Origin: Polaribacter pectinis
GTDB taxonomy: Bacteria; Bacteroidota; Bacteroidia; Flavobacteriales; Flavobacteriaceae
DNA: 64,000 nt
Direction: 5' to 3'
Assembly: GCF_014352875.1 (NCBI RefSeq)
Contig: NZ_CP060695.1
Location: 651,501 to 715,500 of the forward strand
The notes under the pieces were generated by a model, which was not told the DNA's origin, did not search any database, and saw only the letters and a list, made by a program, of their open reading frames with translations. Positions 17,044 to 24,852 of the stretch are shown in pieces. Each line of letters starts with the position of its first letter. The stretch's first letter is position 1. The translations under genes and the position numbers were made by a program.

Positions 17044-17844
17044 TTATATTTGTTCTTTTTTAATATTACTAATTTTATTAAAAGAAGCCACCATTCCTTG
17101 AATTAATGAAGAACTCAAACCTTTATGTTCCATTTCATTTAAACCTGTAATTGTACAACCTTTTGGAGTTGTAACTCGGTCTATTTCTTCTTCTGGATGA
17201 TTTCCATTTGTAATTAATAAATTCGCAGCACCTTCACTGGTAAACATTGCCAATTCTTGCGCTTCTTTTGCATCGAAACCTAACTGAATTGCAGCTTGAG
17301 TTGTCGCACGAATTAAACGCATCCAAAAAGCAATTCCACTTGCGCAAATCACAGTTGCAGCTTGCATTTGAGCTTCAGGAATTACTAAAGAATGTCCTAA
17401 TCTGTTAAAAATTGCTTCTGCTAATTGAACTCTCTTTTTACCTTGTGTATTAGAACAAATACACGTCATCGATTTCCCAACAGCAATTGCTGTATTTGGC
17501 ATTGCTCTAATAATAAATTTATCTGCACCAATTTCTTCCTCAATTTTAGGAATTACAAAACCAGTAATTGTAGAAACAATCGTGTGATTTTCTGTCAATA
17601 AAGGTTTAATATCATTTAAAATCTTCTCAAAATGAGCAGGTTGAACTGCGAAAATTAAAATATCAGAATTTTTTACAGCTTCTTGATTGTCAGTTGTTAA
17701 GAATACGTTTTTGTAACCATCTAAATCTTCAAGTTCCTCTAAATTCCTTTTGGTCAAGTACAAAGATGTAATTGCGTTGTTGGTAATTAAACCTTTCGCA
17801 ATAGATTTTCCTAAATTCCCTGTTCCTATGATTGCTATTTTCAT
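17044..17844 (-). CDS. proC: Pyrroline-5-carboxylate reductase
   Basis: 266 aa. N-terminal NAD(P)-binding motif AIIGTGNLGKSIAKGL, a RAMPNTAIAVGKSMT segment, and the C-terminal signature with TTPKGCTITGLNEME. It makes proline from pyrroline-5-carboxylate, so proA, proB and proC are all inside the arginine operon. It is followed on both sides by palindromic elements. Confidence 0.94.
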   Translation of the reverse strand: MKIAIIGTGNLGKSIAKGLITNNAITSLYLTKRNLEELEDLDGYKNVFLTTDNQEAVKNSDILIFAVQPAHFEKILNDIKPLLTENHTIVSTITGFVIPKIEEEIGADKFIIRAMPNTAIAVGKSMTCICSNTQGKKRVQLAEAIFNRLGHSLVIPEAQMQAATVICASGIAFWMRLIRATTQAAIQLGFDAKEAQELAMFTSEGAANLLITNGNHPEEEIDRVTTPKGCTITGLNEMEHKGLSSSLIQGMVASFNKISNIKKEQI

Positions 17845-17859
17845 AATATTATATTTTTA

Positions 17860-17969
17860 GCCTACCCTAACCCTTCCAAAGGAAGGGAACACTTACTCTT
17901 GCGATTAAACTCTTAAAAATATTTTCACAAGAGTAAGAGTTCCTCCCTTTTGGGGAGGTTAGGAGGGGC
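17860..17969. repeat. 110-bp imperfect palindromic element, argC-proC junction
   Basis: A left arm of about 42 bases (17860-17901) and a right arm (17928-17969) are reverse complements with several mismatches. The spacer is 26 bp. Within each arm is a smaller hairpin (CCCTTCC-aa-AGGAAGGG and CCTCCC-ttt-TGGGGAGG). The right arm has the sequence TTAGGAGGGGCTTTTG. It looks like a REP-type dispersed repeat of flavobacteria, and its GC content is higher than its surroundings. Confidence 0.8.
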
Positions 17970-17975
17970 TTTTGT

Positions 17976-18953
17976 TTAAAAATAATTCGCTTTTAAATTA
18001 ATTCCTGTAGTTTCCTCAAAACCAAACATTAAGTTCATATTCTGAATTGCCTGACCAGAAGCTCCTTTTAATAAATTATCTATCGTACTTGTAATCAATA
18101 ATTTGTTATCGTATTTCATTAAGTGAATCAGACATTTGTTGGTATTTACGACTTGTTTCATATGAATTTCATCATCAGAAACAAATGTAAAAGCAGCGTT
18201 TTTGTAAAATTCTTTATAGATTTTTTTTGCATCATCTACACTTCCATCATATTTTGTATAAACAGTTGCAAATATTCCTCTTGAGAAATTCCCTCTATTT
18301 GGAATAAAAATAACATCATCATTATAATCGCTTTGTAACTGATTGATTGTTTGGTTTATTTCTCCCAAATGCTGATGCGTAAATGCTTTATAATGAGAAA
18401 AATTATTATCTCTATATGTAAAATGTGTAGTCGCAGACAAAGAAGTTCCAGCGCCAGTGGCACCAGTTACAGCATTAATATGAATGTCTTTTTTCAACAA
18501 TCCGTTTTCTGCCAAAGGTAAAATAGCCAATTGCAAAGCCGTTGCAAAACAACCAGGATTTGCAATATATTTTGCAGATTTTATCGCTTCTTTTTGCAAT
18601 TCTGGTAAGCCATAAATAAATTCTTTTCCTTCGAAATTCTTATCAGCAGTCAATCTAAAATCGTTACTTAAATCGATGATTTTTGTATTCTCTGAAAATG
18701 AATTCTTTTCTAAAAATGCTTTTGAATTTCCATGACCTAAACACAAGAATAATACATCCACATTTTTATTAATTTCCGAAGAAAAAACAATTTCTGTGCT
18801 TCCAATTAAATCTTGATGCACTTTATATAATTTATTGCCAGCATTTGAGGTGCTAAAAACAAAATTGATGTTTGTTTCAGGATGATTCAATAATAATCTT
18901 ATTAATTCACCAGCTGTATAACCTGCACCACCAATAATTCCTACTTCTAACAT
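17976..18953 (-). CDS. argC: N-acyl-glutamyl-phosphate reductase
   Basis: 325 aa. Rossmann motif GIIGGAGYTAGELIRLLLNHP at the N-terminus. Active-site Cys135 lies in ANPGCFATALQL, and FIPNRGNFSRGIFAT is conserved in the family. It reduces acyl-glutamyl phosphate to the semialdehyde. It starts 3 bp after the argG stop, so the two are coupled. Confidence 0.95.
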   Translation of the reverse strand: MLEVGIIGGAGYTAGELIRLLLNHPETNINFVFSTSNAGNKLYKVHQDLIGSTEIVFSSEINKNVDVLFLCLGHGNSKAFLEKNSFSENTKIIDLSNDFRLTADKNFEGKEFIYGLPELQKEAIKSAKYIANPGCFATALQLAILPLAENGLLKKDIHINAVTGATGAGTSLSATTHFTYRDNNFSHYKAFTHQHLGEINQTINQLQSDYNDDVIFIPNRGNFSRGIFATVYTKYDGSVDDAKKIYKEFYKNAAFTFVSDDEIHMKQVVNTNKCLIHLMKYDNKLLITSTIDNLLKGASGQAIQNMNLMFGFEETTGINLKANYF

Positions 18954-18955
18954 CC

Positions 18956-20131
18956 TTATTTATTTACTTGTTGATAAATCTTATTCTGATTTCCTAAAAT
19001 CTTGATAAAACCTTTTGCGTCATCTGCAGTCCAAGCTTTGTTTTCTTCACCATATGTACTAAATGCGCTCGACATTAAATCGTGATTAGAAACAATTCCG
19101 TCTAAAGAAAAATGATATGGTTTTAAAGTAACCACCACATTTCCAGAAACCATTTTTTGTGAACTTTGTAAAAAAGCTTCAGTATCTCTCATTACAGGAT
19201 CTAAATACTGACCTTCATGCAAATGCATTCCGTAAAAACTCGATAAATACTCTTTGTGTTGTAATTGCCATTTTGTTAAAGTGTGCTTTTCCAATAAATG
19301 ATGTGCTTTTACTGTAATTAAAGCAGCAGCAGCTTCAAAACCAACTCTTCCTTTTGTACCAACAATAGTATCTCCAACATGAATATCTCTACCAATTGCA
19401 TATTTAGAAGCAATTTCATTTAGATTTTCAATATTTATTTCTGGTTTATTTTTTTCACCATTTAAAGCTACAAATTCTCCGTTTTTAAAAGTAATTGTTA
19501 CTTTTTCTTCTCCATTTTTTTCTAATTGAGAAGGATATGCTTCACTTGGCAACGGTTTTTCTGATTTTAAAGTTTCAACTCCACCAACACTTGTTCCCCA
19601 AAGTCCTTTATTTACAGAATACTTCGATTTTTCCCAAGGCATATCAATACCTTCAGATTTTAAATAATCTATTTCTTCTTGTCTTGTTAATTTTCCATCT
19701 CTAATTGGCGTAATAATTTTAATTCCAGGAGCCAATGTTTGAAAAATCATATCGAAACGAACTTGGTCGTTTCCTGCACCAGTACTTCCATGCGCAATAA
19801 ATTCTGCATTTATACTTTTTGCGTATTCTATAATTTCTATGGCTTGTATAATTCTTTCAGCACTTACTGATAAAGGATATGTTGCATTTTTTAATACATT
19901 TCCAAAAATTAAATATTTTACTACTTTGTTGTAGAAAGTTGCAACAGCATCAATATTTTTATAAGTAGAAACGCCCATTTTATAAGCATTACTTTCTATA
20001 TTTTTTATTTCTTCATCAGAAAAACCACCTGTATTTACGCTAACTGCATGTACATCGTATTCTTTTGATAAACTTACTGCACAATATGAAGTATCTAAAC
20101 CACCACTATAAGCAATTACTAATTTTTTCAT
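18956..20131 (-). CDS. argG: Argininosuccinate synthase
   Basis: 391 aa. PP-loop ATP pyrophosphatase motif AYSGGLDTSY at residues 7-16, GSTGAGNDQVRFD near 115-127, and IGRDIHVGDTIVGTKGRVGFEAAAALI later. It joins citrulline and aspartate. It is the second gene of the operon, 5 bp after the GNAT gene. Confidence 0.95.
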   Translation of the reverse strand: MKKLVIAYSGGLDTSYCAVSLSKEYDVHAVSVNTGGFSDEEIKNIESNAYKMGVSTYKNIDAVATFYNKVVKYLIFGNVLKNATYPLSVSAERIIQAIEIIEYAKSINAEFIAHGSTGAGNDQVRFDMIFQTLAPGIKIITPIRDGKLTRQEEIDYLKSEGIDMPWEKSKYSVNKGLWGTSVGGVETLKSEKPLPSEAYPSQLEKNGEEKVTITFKNGEFVALNGEKNKPEINIENLNEIASKYAIGRDIHVGDTIVGTKGRVGFEAAAALITVKAHHLLEKHTLTKWQLQHKEYLSSFYGMHLHEGQYLDPVMRDTEAFLQSSQKMVSGNVVVTLKPYHFSLDGIVSNHDLMSSAFSTYGEENKAWTADDAKGFIKILGNQNKIYQQVNK

Positions 20132-20136
20132 CTTAA

Positions 20137-20754
20137 TTATTTTTTATCTTTTTTTAAAAACAAGTTTTGTCTAAAATTCTTTATTCTTTCAAATCGGTTT
20201 TTTTTAACCTCTTTAGATTCTTCTTTTATTTCTTTCTTTGGATCGTACAACATTCCTGTACACAAACACATTTTTTGTTCTGTTCTTGTTAAAACATCGT
20301 AGTTTTTACAAGTTTGGCAACCTTTCCAGAAAGATTGGTCGTCTGTAAGTTCCGAGAAAGTAACAGGTTTGTACCCTAAATCGCTATTTAGTTTCATAAC
20401 TGCTAAACCAGTTGTAATACTAAAGATTTTTGAGTCTGGAAATTTTGTTCTTGAATGTTCAAAAACGACTTGTTTAATCTTTTTTGCTAAACCCAAATTT
20501 CTGAAATCTGGATGTACAATTAAACCAGAATTGGCAACGAATTTTCCATGTCCCCAAGCTTCTATATAACAGAAACCTGCAAATTTATCGCCATCTAAAG
20601 CAATAACTGCGTTTCCATTTTCCATTTTGGTTGTAATGTATTCTGGCTTACGTTTGGCAATTCCTGTTCCTCTAACTTTAGAAGCTTCTTCTATAGTTTT
20701 ACAGATAGTTTCTGCGTAAATACTATGAGATTTGTTGGCAATTACAATTTGCAT
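20137..20754 (-). CDS. GNAT acyltransferase with C-terminal Cys cluster, first gene of arginine operon
   Basis: 205 aa. The GNAT core is at about 1-135, with the acyl-CoA loop in HPDFRNLGLAKKI (81-93). A Cys pattern follows, C146-x2-C149 then C163-x-C165 (GCQTCK, MCLC), which suggests a metal or Fe-S site. The tail is Lys-rich. It heads the operon, yet the operon lacks both argA and argJ. It is therefore the best candidate for the enzyme that acylates glutamate (acetyl- or succinyl-glutamate synthase). That role is an inference from context and from the fold. Confidence 0.8.
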   Translation of the reverse strand: MQIVIANKSHSIYAETICKTIEEASKVRGTGIAKRKPEYITTKMENGNAVIALDGDKFAGFCYIEAWGHGKFVANSGLIVHPDFRNLGLAKKIKQVVFEHSRTKFPDSKIFSITTGLAVMKLNSDLGYKPVTFSELTDDQSFWKGCQTCKNYDVLTRTEQKMCLCTGMLYDPKKEIKEESKEVKKNRFERIKNFRQNLFLKKDKK

Positions 20755-20828
20755 TGTATTGATGTTTTAATGTTAAATGTATTTGTTTTGTTGTTTTGAG
20801 ATGCAGAATTGGACTCACCTAATTCCAT
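20742..20828 (-). CDS. Possible 28-codon leader ORF upstream of the arginine operon
   Basis: Starts ATG at 20828 and begins MELGESNSASQ. It ends at 20742-20744, overlapping the GNAT start in another frame by 13 nt, and has no Arg codons. The start codon and first codons form one arm of a hairpin, GAATT-A-GG with CC-AATTC. The ORF may regulate translation of the operon or may only be part of a structured RNA. It has not been shown to be translated. Confidence 0.35.
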   Translation of the reverse strand: MELGESNSASQNNKTNTFNIKTSIQCKL

Positions 20829-20872
20829 AATTTTTTAAACACCCAAAGGGCGTGTAGAGAAAAAGCGGCGTA
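20755..20872 (-). promoter_or_regulatory. Putative structured 5' leader of the arginine/proline operon
   Basis: About 110 nt between the predicted transcription start and the GNAT gene. It can fold a CG-rich hairpin (CACGCCC-TTT-GGGTG, 20846-20862 region) and a second hairpin GAATT-A-GG/CC-AATTC with loop TGAGT (about 20807-20827). It is more GC-rich than the flanks, unlike normal intergenic DNA here. It does not fit any riboswitch I can name. Confidence 0.4.
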
Positions 20873-20880
20873 CAAAAGTA
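20873..20880 (-). promoter_or_regulatory. Predicted -7 promoter element TACTTTTG for the arginine operon
   Basis: On the minus strand TACTTTTG matches TAnnTTTG. It lies 119 bp upstream of the GNAT start. A matching -33 TTTG at the usual distance is not seen, so this is tentative. Confidence 0.45.
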
Positions 20881-21371
20881 TTGTTATTAGAAGTAATAAC
20901 TTGGTTTTGTTTGCTTTTGATGTTTGTTGTGTGATTGTAATACATGATAAAAAATAAAAATTATAGTTTCCTTTTTGCTAAATTTAAGAATTAGCGAATT
21001 TGACTGCGAAAGCGCAATCTGGGAACTATAGTATTTGTTTTATTTTTTGTTGTAAACATGGTGTAAATGTAAATTAATTTTTGATTGAATGGTTATAAAT
21101 GAAGAGTTTTTATTAATTTTTATCAATCTGATAAAAAAAGAAGTTTATAATTATTGAATTTTTAGAAAAAGCTACTTTTAAGTAATTCATATTATTGATG
21201 TTCTCATCTAATTATTGAATATTTTAAACGAAAACATCTTCATTTTAAAAGAAAACTACAATTCAGCATAAAAAAATTACAGTTGGGTATTCTTTAATTT
21301 AAAAAACTGTGGTTGTGTTGCATCTTTGTACCATCAATAACAATTAATAGGAACACTTAAACACAAATATT
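20881..21371. other. Gene-free upstream region between the divergent arginine operon and DUF2141 gene
   Basis: No convincing gene. It holds the 20962-21030 palindromic element and AT-rich DNA. On the plus strand, CATCTTTG at 21321-21328 is a near match to a -7 element for the DUF2141 gene. Confidence 0.6.
20962..21030. repeat. Palindromic element with three-way-junction-like fold
   Basis: Outer arms TATAGTTTCC (20962-20971) and GGGAACTATA (21021-21030) pair with one G-U or mismatch. Inside are two small hairpins, GCTAAATTT...TTAGC and TGCG-AAAG-CGCA. The shape suggests a dispersed palindromic repeat or a structured RNA. Confidence 0.5.
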
Positions 21372-21788
21372 ATGAAATTTTTACTATCAATTTTAGTCGT
21401 AGCAATGTTATCAATTACAAATTCGATTACTGCTCAAAACACACAAACAATTACTGTTACTGTTGTAAATGCAACTTCAGATGCTGGGAAAATAGGATAT
21501 GCATTATATACTAAAGACAATTTTATGGGGAAACCAATTCAAGGTAAAAACGGTAAAATTGTAAATGGAAAGTCAACTATTGTTTTCGAAAATGTTCCTT
21601 CAGGAGAATATGCAGTTACTTGTTATCATGACAAAAATAACAATGATAAAATGGATTTTTCTGCAAACAGAATGCCTTTAGAAGATTATGGTTCTTCTAA
21701 TAACGTAATGGCTTTTGCGCCACCAAGTTTCGAAAATGCAAAGTTTATGTTGAAAGATGAAGATTTAAAATTAGAAATTAAATTTTAA
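21372..21788 (+). CDS. Exported DUF2141 protein
   Basis: 138 aa. Signal peptide about 1-21 (AMLSITNSITAQ). The mature domain has the DUF2141 pattern: GKIGYALYTKDNFMG, then VPSGEYAVTCYHDKNNNDKMDF and PLEDYGSSNN. The Asp/Asn-rich HDKNNNDKMD looks calcium-binding-like. The family is widespread in Bacteroidetes and of unknown function. It is 34 bp upstream of the sensor kinase and may be cotranscribed. Confidence 0.8.
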   Translation: MKFLLSILVVAMLSITNSITAQNTQTITVTVVNATSDAGKIGYALYTKDNFMGKPIQGKNGKIVNGKSTIVFENVPSGEYAVTCYHDKNNNDKMDFSANRMPLEDYGSSNNVMAFAPPSFENAKFMLKDEDLKLEIKF

Positions 21789-21822
21789 TATTTAACTTTA
21801 TCAAACTTAATAAAAGATAAAA

Positions 21823-23184
21823 ATGAATACCAATCAAGAGGTTTACACGATAAGAAGTATTAAAAAAGGAGCAATTCTTTGTTTGAAACTAACCATAATT
21901 TTTGGAATCTTATTTAGTATTATTTTCGGTCAAACAACTGTAGAGGGCATTATGTGGTCTTTTATAATCTCTGGAATGTATTCTTTTGGAATTGGTTTTG
22001 GTAACGGTTTTATAAACAATTACTTATCTTCTAAATGGAGTTGGATTACACAAACAAATCAAAGAGTTTGGGCAGGAATCATAGCCACAGTTTTATATAC
22101 AATTCCTGTTGTTTTATTAATTGATTATGTGGTGTTTGTGATAATAAATGGTAACCAAGCTGATAATTTTTTTAAAGGTAATTTTCTTTGGATTCACTTG
22201 TTTTATATCATTCTTTCTTTAGGAATTTCAACATTCTTACATGCAAGAGGTTTTATGCAGAATTGGAAGTTAGCAATGACAAAAGAAACTACCAAACAAG
22301 AAATTGTTGCAAAAACAGAAACTGCAAAATTTGAGTCTTTAAAAAACCAATTAGATCCGCATTTTTTATTCAATAGTTTAAATGTATTAACGAGTTTAAT
22401 TGGCGAAAACCCGAATCAAGCTGAAAGATTTACCACAAAATTATCTAAAGTTTATAGATATGTTTTGGAGCAAAGAAATAAAGATTTAGTACCTATTGAA
22501 GAAGAATTAAAGTTTGCAAAAACATATATGGAATTGTTAGGAATGCGTTTTGAAGATGCTGTAAAATTCAATATTCCTGATTCTATTGAAAATAATGAGT
22601 TGAAAATTGTGCCTTTATCATTACAACTTTTATTAGAAAATGCAGTGAAACACAATGTGGTTTCCACCTCTAAACCCTTAACAATTAATATTTATCAAGA
22701 AGATAATTATTTAATTATAGAAAACAACATCAATCCTAAAGAAGCAATCGGAAAAAGCACCAAAGTTGGTTTGCAAAACATTGCTGATAGATATGGATTA
22801 ATCACTAATAAAGGAGTGAAAATAGAAAATAACAACAAAACATTTAAGGTGAGTTTACCTCTCTTAATTAAAATGAACAATATTATGTACCAAGATAATT
22901 TAGAAAATAGCAAATATGTTAGAGCAGTAGAAAGAGTAGAAAAATTGAAAGAATTTTATCAGAATTTAGCGTCTTACTGTTTGGTAATTCCGTTTTTAAT
23001 CTTCATCAATTTAAGATTCTCTCCTGGGTTTCACTGGTTTTGGTTTCCAATTTTTGGATGGGGAATAGGCTTGACTTTTCATTTTTTAGAAGTGAATAAT
23101 TACAATATTTTCTTGGGAAAAAACTGGGAAGACAGAAAGATTAAGGAAATGATGGAGCAGAACAACAATAATAAATACAATTAA
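21823..23184 (+). CDS. LytS-type sensor histidine kinase fused to a C-terminal 2TM domain
   Basis: 453 aa. N-terminal about four membrane helices (18-140). Then a His_kinase region with H180 in NQLDPHFLFNSLNVL, N-box ENAVKHN (272-278), and GLQNIADRYGL in place of the G box. A 2TM domain follows at about 365-446, ending NWEDRKIKEMM. The fused C-terminal domain is unusual for this kinase family. It is the first of an operon with five free 2TM proteins and a LytTR regulator, which should be its partner. The ligand is unknown. Confidence 0.88.
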   Translation: MNTNQEVYTIRSIKKGAILCLKLTIIFGILFSIIFGQTTVEGIMWSFIISGMYSFGIGFGNGFINNYLSSKWSWITQTNQRVWAGIIATVLYTIPVVLLIDYVVFVIINGNQADNFFKGNFLWIHLFYIILSLGISTFLHARGFMQNWKLAMTKETTKQEIVAKTETAKFESLKNQLDPHFLFNSLNVLTSLIGENPNQAERFTTKLSKVYRYVLEQRNKDLVPIEEELKFAKTYMELLGMRFEDAVKFNIPDSIENNELKIVPLSLQLLLENAVKHNVVSTSKPLTINIYQEDNYLIIENNINPKEAIGKSTKVGLQNIADRYGLITNKGVKIENNNKTFKVSLPLLIKMNNIMYQDNLENSKYVRAVERVEKLKEFYQNLASYCLVIPFLIFINLRFSPGFHWFWFPIFGWGIGLTFHFLEVNNYNIFLGKNWEDRKIKEMMEQNNNNKYN

Positions 23185-23185
23185 A

Positions 23186-23476
23186 ATGAAGCAAGATTTC
23201 GTTGAAGCTCAACAATATGCAAAAGCAAAAAAAAGAGTTAGAGATATAAAAGCTTTTTACACACATCTTTCAGTTTATTGTGTAATTATACCAGTCATTA
23301 TTTTTACAAATTTAAAATTTGAACCTCATTTTCATTGGTTTTGGTTCTCTTTAGTAGGTTGGGGTTTAGGGCTTTTTTGCCACTGGTTAAGTGTTTTCGG
23401 GATTCGGTTATTAGGTTTAGAAAAAAACTGGGAAGACCGAAAAATTAAAGAATTTATGAACGAAGAAAAAAAATAA
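23186..23476 (+). CDS. 2TM-domain protein, copy 2 of the array
   Basis: 96 aa. Basic, helical N-terminus (AKAKKRVRDIKAFYTHLSVY), two membrane segments (about 31-47 and 52-72) split by HFHWFWF, and a C-terminal NWEDRKIKEFM. It is very similar to the kinase's own C-terminal domain. It starts 2 bp after the kinase stop. Confidence 0.85.
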   Translation: MKQDFVEAQQYAKAKKRVRDIKAFYTHLSVYCVIIPVIIFTNLKFEPHFHWFWFSLVGWGLGLFCHWLSVFGIRLLGLEKNWEDRKIKEFMNEEKK

Positions 23477-23477
23477 A

Positions 23478-23774
23478 ATGGAACATAATTACATAGAAGA
23501 ACAAGAATACATCAAAGCAAAAAAGAAGGTAAAAGAAATAAAAGATTTCTACATGCATTTAGCAGTTATGATTTTTGCATTTCCTATAGTTGTAACTGTA
23601 AACTTGATGTTTGTTCCACATTTCCACTTTTTCTGGTTGGCAGGATTTGGAATGTTATTTTCAGTAGCCATACATTGGGTGCAAGTATTTGGGTTTTCTA
23701 AATTAGGATTAGGAAACGATTGGGAAGAGAAAAAAATTAAACAAATAATGACAGAAAATGGAAAGAATAGATAA
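23478..23774 (+). CDS. 2TM-domain protein, copy 3
   Basis: 98 aa. Same layout: KKKVKEIKDFYMHLAVM, two membrane segments separated by VPHFHFFW, and DWEEKKIKQIM. It begins 2 bp after copy 2. The next gene starts inside its last codons. Confidence 0.85.
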   Translation: MEHNYIEEQEYIKAKKKVKEIKDFYMHLAVMIFAFPIVVTVNLMFVPHFHFFWLAGFGMLFSVAIHWVQVFGFSKLGLGNDWEEKKIKQIMTENGKNR

Positions 23775-24096
23775 TACTAAAAGTAATTTTACAGAAGAGC
23801 ATAAATATTTATTAGCGAAGAAAAGAGTAGAAAAAATAAAAGGATTTTACATTCATTTAGCAGTTTATATTGTTGTAAATATTTTTATCAGCGCAATTAT
23901 TATTTACGGATTAACAAATGATAGTGATGGCGAATATGGTTTTACAGGAGCAATTACTCATTTTGGAACGTATTCTACTTGGTTATTTTGGGGAATAGGA
24001 TTATTTTTCCATTGGTTGGGCGTTTTTGGAACCAACCTATTTTTCGGAAAAGATTGGGAGAAAAAGAAGATTGAAAAATATATGCAGGATCATTAA
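23758..24096 (+). CDS. 2TM-domain protein, copy 4
   Basis: 112 aa. It overlaps the end of copy 3 by 17 bp in another frame. It has a longer loop between the two helices (GLTNDSDGEYGFTGAITHFG). The C-terminus is DWEKKKIEKYM. The start ATG at 23758 is the first in frame; the 2TM core begins near residue 21. Confidence 0.83.
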   Translation: MERIDNTKSNFTEEHKYLLAKKRVEKIKGFYIHLAVYIVVNIFISAIIIYGLTNDSDGEYGFTGAITHFGTYSTWLFWGIGLFFHWLGVFGTNLFFGKDWEKKKIEKYMQDH

Positions 24097-24129
24097 TTTT
24101 GAAAATCAAACTATTACAAATACATTATA

Positions 24130-24456
24130 ATGAAAAACAACATAGAAAATACTACTTATAAAGAAGCTGAAAATAATGTAAAAAGAATCAAAAACTTTTA
24201 CAATCATTTACAGATATTTGTAATAATGATGCTGGTTTTATTGCTTTTTTCTGATATGATTATCAGTTTTTTTGAAGCTCGAATTTCGAATCCAAATTCA
24301 ATCAATTGGATAAAAACAAACATTTGGGTAAATTCTGGTTTATGGCTTTTTGGTTTGATTATTCATGGAATTTATGTCTTTAAATTCAAAGCTAATTTTA
24401 TTGATAAATGGGAACAAAAGAAGATGAACGAATTAATGAAAAAAAACAAACAATAA
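24130..24456 (+). CDS. 2TM-domain protein, copy 5 (divergent)
   Basis: 108 aa. KEAENNVKRIKNFYNHLQIF, then two membrane segments with a longer loop, and KWEQKKMNELM. It is the most divergent copy, lacking the His/Phe-rich HFHWFW loop. Confidence 0.8.
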   Translation: MKNNIENTTYKEAENNVKRIKNFYNHLQIFVIMMLVLLLFSDMIISFFEARISNPNSINWIKTNIWVNSGLWLFGLIIHGIYVFKFKANFIDKWEQKKMNELMKKNKQ

Positions 24457-24457
24457 A

Positions 24458-24763
24458 ATGGAAAGAGATTTTGATTCAGAAAAATACAAGAAAGTAAAAA
24501 AGAGAATTCATGAAATTAAACAATTCTACAAACACTTTTCTGCCTATTTAATTATTAATTTGTTCTTTATTGGAAGAAGAATTTACAAAGATATAGATCG
24601 TGGAGATTCAGTAATAGATGCATTTACAGACATCAATAATTATAATTTTTTCTTTTGGTGGGGAGTTGGCTTAATAATTCACGGAATGTTAGTTTTTGGA
24701 GCACCCAAAATATTTAGCAAAGATTGGGAACAACGAAAGATTGACGAAATGATGAAGAAATAG
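24458..24763 (+). CDS. 2TM-domain protein, copy 6
   Basis: 101 aa. YKKVKKRIHEIKQFYKHFSAY, two membrane segments with WWGVGLIIHGMLVFG, and DWEQRKIDEMM. It starts 2 bp after copy 5 and is the last 2TM copy before the response regulator. Confidence 0.82.
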   Translation: MERDFDSEKYKKVKKRIHEIKQFYKHFSAYLIINLFFIGRRIYKDIDRGDSVIDAFTDINNYNFFFWWGVGLIIHGMLVFGAPKIFSKDWEQRKIDEMMKK

Positions 24764-24852
24764 TTTTTGTATTTTAGTCACAAAGTATTAAAGTTACAAA
24801 GTTGATGAGTCTAAAAAACCAACTATCCAATAATCTAAACATCTAATAAAAA

